Source: Allosphingosinicella sp042666435
GTDB taxonomy: Bacteria > Pseudomonadota > Alphaproteobacteria > Sphingomonadales > Sphingomonadaceae
NCBI RefSeq assembly: GCF_042666435.1
Contig: NZ_JBHTDC010000001.1
Span: 1,488,001 to 1,552,000 of the forward strand
Direction: 5' to 3'
Length of the DNA: 64,000 bases
The notes below the pieces were generated by a model. It was not told the DNA's origin and ran no database searches. It saw nothing but the letters and a program-made list of their open reading frames with translations. Within the stretch, counting starts at the first letter, position 1. Each line of letters begins with the position of its first letter. The translations under genes and the position numbers were made by a program. This document shows positions 52,813 through 61,900 of this stretch, piece by piece.

Positions 52813-55618
52813 TCGCTTTACCCGGCAAAACCAGCATCGACCAGTCGCCAGCGTCGGTCACGTGCTTCGCGACCGCGGCTTGGACATCTTCCGCCGTCAT
52901 CGTCGCATAATCGGAAAGGAAGCTCCGCGTCTGGTCGATCAGCTCGGGCTTGCCGATCCAGCCCTCCATCGCATTGAGCCAGTAACCGTTGGTCCTGAGC
53001 CTCCGCTCGATACCGCTGATGACCGGATTCTGCGCACGGGCGAATTCGTCCGGCGACGCCGGCTTGGCCGCCAGGTCGGCGACGACCTCGCGCGCGATGC
53101 GGAAGAAGGTGTCGGCGCTTTCGGGGGGGATTTCGGCGGCGGCGTAGAAGATGCCCCAATCGGGAAAGACCTGCGACGTGCTCGAAATGGCGGTCGGCGA
53201 ATAGGTCGCCCCTTCCGCCTCGCGCAGCCGCTCGTAGAGGCGCACCTGGAGCATGTTGGCGGCGAGGCTGAGCGCGCGCCGCTCCTTGATCCGGTCGGTG
53301 CCGCCGAACGTCGTCCAGCCGACCACCGCATAGGCCTGGTCGGGATCGCCATTGTGGGTGAAGGTCCGGGCTTCCGGATCGGGCGACGGCGGCCGAACGG
53401 CCAGCGACGCCTCGGTTTCCCGGACCGGCGTCCGCGTCGGCAGCGCCGCCACGCTCTTCGCCATGGCGGCGACGGCGGTTTCGAGGTCGACATCGCCGAC
53501 GACGATCGCGTGAACCGGCCCGGCCGCGAGCAAAGGCGCGAAGAAGGCCTCGAACGCCTCCGGAGTCGCCTCCGCGATCGCGTCCCTGTCGGTCGGCGCC
53601 CAGCGTTCGTCGCCGCTGCGGCTGAACGCGGGGAATTCGCGTCCCGCCCGCGCCGCCGCCGAGGCGAAGTTGAGTTCGTAGCTTTCGAGCGCGCTCGCCT
53701 TGAACCGGGCGAAAAGCGACGTGTCCCAGCGCGGAAAGGCGAGCTTCGTCGCCAGCAGCCGGAGCTGGTCGGCCAGGTCGGTGCCGTTGGTCTGGCCGCG
53801 CAGGACCAGGGCGTCCTCGGCCATCCCGAAGCTCATCGCCATCTTCCGGCCGGTCAGCAGCCGCTCCATCGCGTCGAGATCGAGGTCGCCGACGCCCGAC
53901 GCGCTGACGATGCCGTCGAGCCAGGCGAGCGACGGCTCGTCCGCGGGAAGCCCCGCTTGCCCCTCGCCGAAGCGGAGCTGGACCGAGACCGACCCTTTCT
54001 CGAAGTCGGTCTGCTTGAAGGTCAGTGTGGAGCCGTTGGCGAAGCGGACAATGGTGACGCCCATATCCTCGATCGCCTGGCGGGACACCTCCTCGCCCGG
54101 AGCCCCGAGCGGCGGCAGGTCGTCCATATCGACCAGCCGCCCTTCGACCCGGTCGGACGGCGCGATGTCCCCGGCCACGGCCAGCGCCGCCTCGACGGCC
54201 GGGACCGGGACGGATTCGGGGCCGGCGAGCATGATCCGGGGGCCGGCCCCCTCGAACAGATCGCGGGTCGCCGCGCCGATCAGCTCCGGCGTCATTTGCG
54301 GCGCCAGCGCATCGAGGACGGAGAGCGCCGTCGCCGGGCTGGCGACGATGCTGTTGCCGTCGATGGCGTTGATCATCTGCTGCGCCCATTGCTGCGAGCG
54401 GATCGTCGATGCCCCTTCGACGGCCGAGGTGGCGGCGGTGCGCAGATTCTCGATCTCGCGCGCGATCTCCGCCGCGCTCGGCGGGGCGCGGAGCGCATCG
54501 TTGAGGATCGCAAAGGCTTCGCCCAGCGCGTCGCGCCACCGGCCGTCACGGACGGTGATCGAAAGCTGGGTCATGTCGGCGATATGGGTCGGCCTGGCCT
54601 CGCCGAGAGAGGCGTTGATGAAGGCCGCCTGGCCGCGCGCCTTGGAATCGAGCCGGCGGTTGACGATTCGGGAAGCGAGCGAGCGGGCGAGATCGGCTTT
54701 CTCCCGCGCCATCGTGTTGGGCAGAGCCTCGTAGGGCCTCAGCCAGAGCAGGGTCGCGCTGTGCGGCGCGCCGGGATAAGCAAGGGTGGCGGCGGTTCGG
54801 TCGGTGTCCGCGACGACGCCGTAATCGGGCTCCTGCGGCGCCGGACCGGTCCCCCGCCAATCGCCGAAATGGGTGGCGATCATCGCCTCCATCGCCTGCG
54901 GATCAGCGTCGCCCACCATGATGAGGGTGGCCCGCTCGGGCCGATACCAGCGTTCGTAAAAGGCGCGCAGCCCCTCGGCGGTGGCGTCGCGCAGGGTCGC
55001 GTCGGTGCCGATCGGATCGCGCTCGGCGACCTTCAGGCCGGCGTAGAAAAGCGGCCAGCTCGCCTCCATCATCCGGGTGGTGAGCTCCGGCCGGCGCCTC
55101 TTTTCCGCCAGGATCACGCGCCGCTCGGCCTCGACCAGAGCGGGGTCGAACAAAGCGCTGTCGGCCATGTCGGAGATGACGTCGAGGCTGAGGTCGATTT
55201 CGGATCGGTCGGCGCCGGGCAGGTCAAGCTGATAGACGGTCTGGGTGGGGCTGGTCGACGCGTTGGTGTCGCTGCCGAAATTGGCGCCCAGTTTCTGCCA
55301 GATCTGCCGCGCCTCGCCGTCGCCGAAATTCTCGGTACCTCGAAACGCCATATGTTCGACGAAATGCGCCCAGCCGCGTTCCTCATCCCGTTCGTTGAGC
55401 GATCCGGCGTCGATCCTGAGGCGGATCGAGACCTGCTCGTCGGGCAGCGCGTTCCGCCGCACCGCGTAGCGCAGCCCGTTGGGCAAGGTTCCGAACGTCC
55501 AAGCCTCGTCGCGGGGAATGTCGCTGCCGCGATAGAGCCAGTCGGCATCGCCGGCGGCGGCGGCCGGCGCGGCGGCGAGGATGAGAAGGGCGAGAAGGCA
55601 GCGGCGAAGAAAGGTCAT
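52796..55618 (-). CDS. M16-family zinc metallopeptidase, periplasmic (940 aa)
   Basis: The ATG at 55618 begins a clear signal peptide (TFLRRCLLALLILAAAPAAA, cleavage near residue 22); upstream in-frame codons are not protein-like. The inverted zinc motif HxxEH is H85-F-V-E88-H89 in GWAHFVEHMAFRGTENF, and the third ligand lies in the downstream helix EAERRVILAE. The length and the four-domain layout (two active-type and two inactive M16 halves; later GVGDLDLDAMERLLTGRKMA and NMLQVRLYERLREAEGATYS) fit bacterial pitrilysin-like two-half proteins. It degrades peptides in the periplasm. It is upstream of and overlaps the LytTR pair, and shares its upstream region with imuA, which is divergent. Confidence 0.92.
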   Translation of the reverse strand: MTFLRRCLLALLILAAAPAAAAGDADWLYRGSDIPRDEAWTFGTLPNGLRYAVRRNALPDEQVSIRLRIDAGSLNERDEERGWAHFVEHMAFRGTENFGDGEARQIWQKLGANFGSDTNASTSPTQTVYQLDLPGADRSEIDLSLDVISDMADSALFDPALVEAERRVILAEKRRRPELTTRMMEASWPLFYAGLKVAERDPIGTDATLRDATAEGLRAFYERWYRPERATLIMVGDADPQAMEAMIATHFGDWRGTGPAPQEPDYGVVADTDRTAATLAYPGAPHSATLLWLRPYEALPNTMAREKADLARSLASRIVNRRLDSKARGQAAFINASLGEARPTHIADMTQLSITVRDGRWRDALGEAFAILNDALRAPPSAAEIAREIENLRTAATSAVEGASTIRSQQWAQQMINAIDGNSIVASPATALSVLDALAPQMTPELIGAATRDLFEGAGPRIMLAGPESVPVPAVEAALAVAGDIAPSDRVEGRLVDMDDLPPLGAPGEEVSRQAIEDMGVTIVRFANGSTLTFKQTDFEKGSVSVQLRFGEGQAGLPADEPSLAWLDGIVSASGVGDLDLDAMERLLTGRKMAMSFGMAEDALVLRGQTNGTDLADQLRLLATKLAFPRWDTSLFARFKASALESYELNFASAAARAGREFPAFSRSGDERWAPTDRDAIAEATPEAFEAFFAPLLAAGPVHAIVVGDVDLETAVAAMAKSVAALPTRTPVRETEASLAVRPPSPDPEARTFTHNGDPDQAYAVVGWTTFGGTDRIKERRALSLAANMLQVRLYERLREAEGATYSPTAISSTSQVFPDWGIFYAAAEIPPESADTFFRIAREVVADLAAKPASPDEFARAQNPVISGIERRLRTNGYWLNAMEGWIGKPELIDQTRSFLSDYATMTAEDVQAAVAKHVTDAGDWSMLVLPGKANGGGH

Positions 55619-55748
55619 GAAATTCCCGGATGAGTCCTGTGTCCCTACCTCCCGGGTGCGAGAGAAGTCGAGGAAAGGCCTGGGCGAAGGAGGATGGTTT
55701 GGAAAAAACTTCTTTGCTTCCGCCATGTTGACTCTGGATGAATGAGAG

Positions 55749-55763
55749 GAACATAAAAGGAAC
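55749..55763 (-). promoter_or_regulatory. LexA (SOS) box of imuA
   Basis: On the minus strand: GTTCCTTTTATGTTC, a perfect GTTC-N7-GTTC, the alphaproteobacterial LexA operator. It ends 22 bp before the imuA start codon. No second copy lies within the 55 bp upstream of dnaE2. Confidence 0.9.
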
Positions 55764-55784
55764 AAATGAGTCCCTGGAGTCGTC

Positions 55785-56555
55785 ATGCCTATCCTTTCCT
55801 CCTCCCGAGCCGAACGGCTGGCCGCCCTGCGCGCGGAGGTGCGGGCGATCGAATCGGCGACGGTGAAGGGCAAGGAATGCCTCCCCTTCGGCGTCGCCGC
55901 CCTCGATCGGCGGCTGGAGGGGGGTGGCCTCGCGACCGCCGCCCTGCATGAAATGGTCGGGACGCGTCCCGGCCTTTCCGATGACGCCGCCGCCACCCTG
56001 TTCGTCGCCGGCATCGCCGCTCGATTGCCTGGCGCCGTCCTTTGGACCTTGGCCCGCCGCGACCTTTTCGCTCCCGGCCTGATGCATGCCGGCCTTCCGC
56101 CGGATCGTGTCCTCTATGCCGAGGCCCGAAGCGACGAGGAGGTGCTGGCGGTGATGGAGGAGGGGCTGCGTCACGGCGGTCTCGCCGCGGTGGTGGGCGA
56201 GATCGGCCGCGCCGCCATGGCCTCCACCCGCCGCCTCCAGCTCGCCGCCGAGGAGGGGGGCACGACGGCGCTGATGCTGCGGCGCTGGCGCAAGGCCGGG
56301 GAGGACCCGTTCGCCCCGCCTTCCGCCGCCGTCACCCGCTGGCGCATCGCCTGCGCGCCCTCGGGGGACTTGCCGGTGGAGGGCATCGGTCGTCCCCGCT
56401 GGAAAATCGAGCTCGCCCGCCAGCGCGGCGGCGCCCCTTTCACCTGGATCATGGAGGGTAATGATGCCGAGGGTCGCCTCGCTCTACCTGCCGAACCTCC
56501 CCACCGACAGGCTGCGCCGGATCGAGGGGACGAAGGCCGCCGCGCGGCCGCCTGA
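55785..56555 (+). CDS. imuA: ImuA, RecA-like subunit of the translesion mutasome
   Basis: 256 residues. RecA/SulA-related fold: LPFGVAALDRRLEGGGLATA, then AALHEMVGT, AVLWTLARRDLFAPGLMHAG and GGLAAVVGEIGRAAMASTRR. The canonical Walker A lysine loop is degenerate, as in other ImuA proteins. With ImuB and DnaE2 it carries out damage-induced mutagenic synthesis. A perfect LexA box lies 22 bp upstream of the ATG. It overlaps imuB by 95 bp in another frame; the last ~30 residues (NDAEGRLALPAEPPHRQAAP) come from this overlap, and a shorter ancestral end is conceivable. Confidence 0.9.
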   Translation: MPILSSSRAERLAALRAEVRAIESATVKGKECLPFGVAALDRRLEGGGLATAALHEMVGTRPGLSDDAAATLFVAGIAARLPGAVLWTLARRDLFAPGLMHAGLPPDRVLYAEARSDEEVLAVMEEGLRHGGLAAVVGEIGRAAMASTRRLQLAAEEGGTTALMLRRWRKAGEDPFAPPSAAVTRWRIACAPSGDLPVEGIGRPRWKIELARQRGGAPFTWIMEGNDAEGRLALPAEPPHRQAAPDRGDEGRRAAA

Positions 56556-58251
56556 GCTGTCCCCGCGCGCGGAGCCGTGGCCCGAGCCCGCGGCGGATCC
56601 GAAAGTCGGTGCCCGCATCGAAGAATGTTCCTGTCCGCGCGGCGGCGGCTGGCGGCCCGGCGCGCGCTGGGCTCGTCGCGAGGAAAGGCAGGCCGGGATC
56701 GATGCGCTCCCGGCGCATCGGCGCCCGCCGATGCGCGAGCTCGGCCGCCGCACCGAAGCCGCGCCCGTGGCGTTTCGCGAATCCTCCGCCTGGCGGGAGA
56801 ACGGCGGAAGGGCCGAACAGGCGATGGTCACCACGCATCGTCTCGGCCAGCGAATCGTCATCGCCGCGGCTTCGCCCGAAGCGCTGGCGGTCGGCATCGA
56901 GCCCGGCATGCCGCTCGCCCAGGCGAGGGTGACCACTCCCGGTCTCGACATACGCGACGCCGAGCCGGAGGCGGATGCGGCGCTGCTGACCCGGCTTGCA
57001 CTGTTCGCCGCCCGTCGCTGGACGCCCCGCGCCGCGGTTGCGGATACGGATGGGCTGTTCCTCGATCTTACCGGCGTCGCCCATCTGTTCGGCGGCGAAC
57101 AGGCGATGTGCGCCCGCATCCTGCGCTTCTGCGTCCGCCTGGGGTTCGCCGCCCGCATCGCCGTCGCCGAAACCTATGGCGCGGCCCATGCGCTGGCCCG
57201 CCACGGCGGCGAGGCGATCCTGCTCTGTCCTGAGGGAAATATCGCGACGGCCATCGCTCCCCTGCCGCTTGTGGCGCTACGGGTCGATGAAAAGATACTC
57301 GTCCCCGCCCGCCGCCTCGGCATCGAACGGGTGGGCGACGTCCTGGCGATGCCCGCCGCGCCGCTTGTCCGCCGTTTCGGCCAGATTCTGCTGACTCGCC
57401 TGAACCAGGCGCTGGGCCGGGTCGCGGAAGCGTTCGAGCCGATCATACCCACCGATCCGCCCCAGGCCCTTCTTCGCCTGCTGGAGCCGATTGCCACCGC
57501 CGAAGCCATCGAGCGCGTGATGGCCGATCTGGTGAGGGCTTTGGTTCGCACGCTGGAGGAGCAGGGTCTTGCCGCCCGTTCGCTGCTTCTCGTCTGCACC
57601 CGCGTCGATGGTTCCGAGCAGCGCCTCGCGATCGGCACCGCTCGCGCCACTCGTGAAGCCCCCCATCTGCGACGTCTCTTTCAAATGAAGATCGAGACGA
57701 TCGAGCCCGGTTTCGGCATCGAGGCGATGCGGCTCGTCGCCGCGCGGGTCGAGCCGCTCGCGCCACAGCCTGTCGAGGGCGGGCTGGCGGACGAGATCAA
57801 GGCCGCCGATCTCGTTCCGCTGATCGACCGGCTCGCCATCCGTCTCGGACCTTGCCGCCTGTATCGCCTGAGCGCCGTCGAAAGCGACGTTCCCGAACGC
57901 TCGGTCCGCCGCGTCCCTCCGCTCGCCGGCGTCGCTCAATGGCCGAGCTGGCCCCGGCCGGTGCGGATGCTCGTCCCGCCCGAACGGGTCGAGAATGTCG
58001 TCGCTTTGCTCCCCGATGGCGCGCCGCGCCGCTTCACCTGGCGCGGCCGCAGCTATTGCGTGCTGCGCGCCGACGGACCCGAGCGCATCCATGGCGAATG
58101 GTGGAAGCGCCGCGCCGAGGCCGGAAGCGTGCGCGATTATTTCCAGGTCGAGGACGAGCAGGGCCGCCGCTTCTGGCTCTACCGCCGCGGCGACGCTCTC
58201 GACGCCCGCACCGGCGATCTCAGCTGGCACCTCCAGGGGATGTTCGGGTGA
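56461..58251 (+). CDS. imuB: ImuB, Y-family polymerase-like protein of the mutasome
   Basis: 596 residues. The start RVASLYLPNLPTDRLRRIEG is typical of ImuB. A Gly/Arg/Pro-rich insertion (about 25-110) precedes the palm-like region: LGQRIVIAAASPEALAVGIE, PGMPLAQARVTTPGLDI and FLDLTGVAHLFGGEQAMCAR. The acidic residues that bind catalytic metals in true Y-family polymerases are not conserved, in line with ImuB acting as a beta-clamp-bound adaptor between ImuA and DnaE2. The C-terminal ~100 residues (YFQVEDEQGRRFWLYRRGDA) match the ImuB tail. It is co-transcribed with imuA. Confidence 0.92.
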   Translation: MMPRVASLYLPNLPTDRLRRIEGTKAAARPPELSPRAEPWPEPAADPKVGARIEECSCPRGGGWRPGARWARREERQAGIDALPAHRRPPMRELGRRTEAAPVAFRESSAWRENGGRAEQAMVTTHRLGQRIVIAAASPEALAVGIEPGMPLAQARVTTPGLDIRDAEPEADAALLTRLALFAARRWTPRAAVADTDGLFLDLTGVAHLFGGEQAMCARILRFCVRLGFAARIAVAETYGAAHALARHGGEAILLCPEGNIATAIAPLPLVALRVDEKILVPARRLGIERVGDVLAMPAAPLVRRFGQILLTRLNQALGRVAEAFEPIIPTDPPQALLRLLEPIATAEAIERVMADLVRALVRTLEEQGLAARSLLLVCTRVDGSEQRLAIGTARATREAPHLRRLFQMKIETIEPGFGIEAMRLVAARVEPLAPQPVEGGLADEIKAADLVPLIDRLAIRLGPCRLYRLSAVESDVPERSVRRVPPLAGVAQWPSWPRPVRMLVPPERVENVVALLPDGAPRRFTWRGRSYCVLRADGPERIHGEWWKRRAEAGSVRDYFQVEDEQGRRFWLYRRGDALDARTGDLSWHLQGMFG

Positions 58252-58256
58252 AGGGC

Positions 58257-58670
58257 TTAGAGACGCGCGTCGATGACGCTGACATGGCCGGCAGCGGCGT
58301 AAGCCAGAATCCTCTTGTCCGGAGTAAGCAAGGGACAGCCGAGTTCGCGCGCGGTCGCAATGATCAGCCGATCCGCTGGGTCGCCATGTATGGCGCCAGG
58401 CAGGCGGCCCGCATCTACCGCAATGGCAGGGCTGATCGATGCAATGCGCACCCCAGGAGCCGAAAAGACGGCCTCAATCCATTTCGAGACTTCTCTGCGC
58501 AAATCGAGGCGACCTTTGTCGACGAGCATGGAGATTTCCCAAGCCGTGATCGCCGAAACCCGGACTCCCTCTTCAACTCGGGCGTCCTCGATCAAGGCTC
58601 TTCGTTCCGGCTTCAGCCGGGTATCTCCCATGATCAGCCAGACCAGGACATTGGTGTCCAGCAGGATCAA
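58257..58670 (-). CDS. VapC-type PIN-domain toxin
   Basis: I place the start at a TTG (58670) overlapping the antitoxin stop (TTGA), because the PIN domain begins right there: LILLDTNVLVWLIMGD. Catalytic acidic residues: D near residue 5 (LLDTNV), E in AITAWEISMLVDKGR, D in GDPADRLIIATARELGC and D in LLTPDKRILAYA. PIN toxins cleave specific tRNAs or rRNA in a Mg2+-dependent way. It is coupled to the upstream Phd-type antitoxin. The pair lies between imuB and dnaE2 on the opposite strand, only 5 bp from the imuB stop codon. Confidence 0.88.
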   Translation of the reverse strand: MILLDTNVLVWLIMGDTRLKPERRALIEDARVEEGVRVSAITAWEISMLVDKGRLDLRREVSKWIEAVFSAPGVRIASISPAIAVDAGRLPGAIHGDPADRLIIATARELGCPLLTPDKRILAYAAAGHVSVIDARL

Positions 58671-58924
58671 TCTTCGTCTCCAAGAATGCCAAGCTCGGCA
58701 TTCCATGGCCGGTCATATGCCGGGCTGTCGGGATCATCGAAACGATACCCGTCGTTTTTCAGCATTCCGAAAAGAAATTTCGGTTTCTCTTCCTCCACCC
58801 GTTTCATCTCCATGAACGGCTTGCCGCGCTTGGTGATGACCACGGTTTCGCCGCTGCGACTGGCTTCCTCCATGATGCGCAGGCAATGCGCCTTGAATTC
58901 CGCCGCGCCGATCATCTTGCCCAT
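58667..58924 (-). CDS. Phd/YefM-type antitoxin
   Basis: 85 residues from the ATG at 58924, which has GGAGG upstream; an in-frame ATG at 58948 is less likely. The N-terminal domain is Phd/YefM: MGKMIGAAEFKAHCLRIMEE then GETVVITKRGKPFMEMKRVE, which dimerises and binds DNA. The C-terminal ~35 residues (FLFGMLKNDGYRFDDPDSPA) are acidic and would wrap the PIN toxin. It likely autorepresses through the inverted repeat at 58939-58963. Confidence 0.88.
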   Translation of the reverse strand: MGKMIGAAEFKAHCLRIMEEASRSGETVVITKRGKPFMEMKRVEEEKPKFLFGMLKNDGYRFDDPDSPAYDRPWNAELGILGDED

Positions 58925-58938
58925 GGCAAACCTCCTTG

Positions 58939-58963
58939 AAGTGACCACTTTACCTAGTCACTT
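58939..58963. promoter_or_regulatory. Inverted repeat between vapB-like gene and dnaE2 (candidate toxin-antitoxin operator)
   Basis: AAGTGAC (58939-58945) is mirrored by GTCACTT (58957-58963) with an 11-bp spacer, about one turn. It lies 15 bp upstream of the antitoxin start and 16 bp upstream of the dnaE2 start, so an antitoxin-toxin complex bound here could affect both directions. Confidence 0.6.
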
Positions 58964-58978
58964 ACGGCGAAAATCGCA

Positions 58979-61900
58979 ATGACCTACGTCGAGCTTCAGG
59001 TCACCAGCCATTTCAGCTTCCTGCGCGGGGCGGTGAGCCCGGAGGAATTGTTCTCGGCCGCCGCTCTGCTCGGCTATCCGGCGCTCGGCGTCACAGACCG
59101 CAATAGCGTCGGCGGCCTCGTCCGGGCGCTCAGGGGCTCCAGGGAAACGGGAGTCCGCCTCGTCGCCGGCTGCCGCCTCGATCTGATGGACGGCTCGTCG
59201 CTCCTTGTCTGGCCGGAGGATCGCGGGGGCTGGTCGCGGCTCACCCGCCTGCTGACGCTCGGCAAGGCGCGGGCCAATCCCAAGAAGGGTGAAAAGGGAC
59301 AATGCTTCCTCCATTGGGAGGATGTCGCCGCTTATTCGGACGGTCTGGTCGCGGCTTTGATCCCGAACGAAGCCGATGCCGTCACTGAGATCGCGCTTGC
59401 CCAGATGGCGGATGCATTCGGTCGCAAGGCTCATCTTTGCCTAACCTTTCGCCGCCGTCCCGGCGATGCGCTTCGTCTCCATGCGCTGGACCGGATGGCC
59501 CGTCGCCATAGCGTCAGGAGCCTCGCCACCGGCGACGTCCTCTACGATTCCCCCGACAAGAGGATGCTGCAGGATGTCGTCACCGCGATCCGCAACAAAT
59601 GCACGATCGACGATCTCGGCTTCCGCCGCGAACTTTATGCCGACCGCCACCTCAAGAGCGTGGCCGAGATGGAGCGTCGCTTCCGCGCCTATCCCGACGC
59701 GATCCACGCCACCGCCGATATAGCGACAAGCTGCACCTTCTCGCTGACCGAGCTCAGCTACCAATATCCCGACGAGATCGTGATGTCGGGGCGAACGCCG
59801 CAGGAATCGCTCGAATTGCTCACTCGAGCGGCGATCGACGGCAAGATTCCCGCGGACACGCCGCCGGAAGCCTATCGGGAGTTGCTGGAGCATGAGCTCC
59901 GGCTGGTCGCCCGCTGGCGTTACGCGCCTTATTTCCTCACCGTCAATTCGATCGTCCAATATGCCCGCAGCCAGGGCATTCTTTGCCAGGGCCGGGGTTC
60001 GGCCGCCAATTCGATGATCTGCTACATTCTCGGCATCACCTCGATTGATCCGGTGAAGCACGGCCTGCTGTTCGAGCGCTTCCTGTCAGAAAACCGCGCC
60101 GAGCCGCCCGACATCGATGTCGATTTCGAGCATGAGCGGCGCGAGGAAGTGATCCAGTGGATCTACGAGACCTACGGCCATCGCCACGCCGCGCTGACCG
60201 CCGTGGTCAGCCGCTACCGCACCCGCGGCGCATTGCGCGAAGTCGGCAAGGCGCTCGGCCTTTCGGAAGACATGACCGGGGCCCTCGCCGGCCAGGTCTG
60301 GGGCTGGTCGAGCGAAGGAGTGAGCGACCGCCATGTCGACGAACTGAATCTCGACAGAACCGATCCCCGCCTTGTCCTCACGCTCGACCTTGCCCGCCAG
60401 CTGATCGGGACGCCCCGCCATCTGAGCCAGCATCCGGGCGGCTTCGTCCTCACCCGCGACCGGTTGGACGATCTGGTGCCCATCGAGCCCGCCGCGATGG
60501 AGAATCGTCGCGTCATCGAATGGGAGAAGGACGATATCGAGGAATTGAAGTTCATGAAGGTCGACGTGCTGGGCCTGGGCATGCTCGGCTGCATGCGCCG
60601 CGCCTTCGACCTGCTCGCCGAGCATAAGGGCAAGCGTATCGACCTCGCCTCGCCCGAAATGCAGGAGGATGACGAGGCGACATACGAAATGATCCGCAAA
60701 GCCGACACGATCGGCACCTTCCAGATCGAGAGCCGGGCGCAGATGAGCATGCTGCCGCGGCTGCGTCCGCGCAAATTCTACGACATCGTCATCCAGGTCG
60801 CGATCGTCCGGCCCGGCCCGATCCAGGGCAATATGGTGCATCCCTATCTTCGGCGAAGGGAAGGGAAGGAAGCGGAGGAATATCCTTCCGAAGAATTGCG
60901 GGAAGTGCTCGAAAAGACAAAAGGCATCCCGCTCTTCCAGGAGCAGGCGATGAAAGTGGCGATCGTGGGCGCGGGTTTCACGCCCGCGGATGCGGATGCC
61001 CTCCGCCGTTCGATGGCCACCTTCAAGGCCACCGGCGGCGTCAGCCGGTTCCGCGACAAGATGATCGGCGGCATGATCGGCAAAGGCTACACCCAGGATT
61101 TCGCCGAACGCACCTTCAGGCAGATCGAGGGCTTCGGCAGCTACGGCTTTCCCGAGAGCCATGCCGCCAGCTTCGCCAGGATCGCTTATGCCTCGTCCTG
61201 GATGAAGTGCCACCATCCGGACATCTTCTGCGCCGCGCTTCTCAATGCCCAGCCGATGGGCTTCTACGCCCCCGCCCAGATCGTCCGCGACGCGCGCGAG
61301 CATGGCGTGGAGATACGCCCTCCCTGCATCAATGAGAGCCTGTGGGATTGCACATTGGAGGGCGACGTCCCTCGCCCTTCGCGGGGGGGATTATTGCCCC
61401 TCCGCCTCGGCCTGCGCATGACGTCCGGTCTCGCCACCGGCGACGTCGAAAGGATTCTTGCCGCCCGCGCCGCCGGGCCGTTCGCTTCGATCGAGGATGT
61501 CTGGCGCCGCTCCGGCGTCGCCCGTGCCGCGCTCGAACGGCTCGCCAACGGCGATGCCTTCCACGCTTTCGGTCTCAGCCGTCGTCAGGCTCTGTGGCAG
61601 GTGCGGGGGCTTCGCGACGGGCAATTGCCCTTGTTCGCCGCGGCCGACCTGCGCGAGGCCGCGCGCGAGCCGGCGGCGGCGCTTAACCCGATGACCGAAG
61701 GCCGCGAGGTGGTCGAGGATTATCGCCATCTCCAACTCAGCCTGCGCGCTCATCCGCTCGCCTTCCTGCGGCCGGAACTCGACCGCCTGAAGATCACCCG
61801 CTGCGCCGACCTCGCGCGGATCAAGGACGGCCGCAAGGTCGAGGTCGCGGGGCTCGTCCTCGTCCGCCAGCGGCCCGGGGAAGGCAATGTCATGTTCGTC

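Noticed and set aside
52706..55633. A 975-codon plus-strand frame opposite the M16 peptidase
   Set aside because: The minus strand has the signal peptide, HFVEH zinc motif and full family length; the plus-strand product is Arg/Gly/Ala-rich noise.
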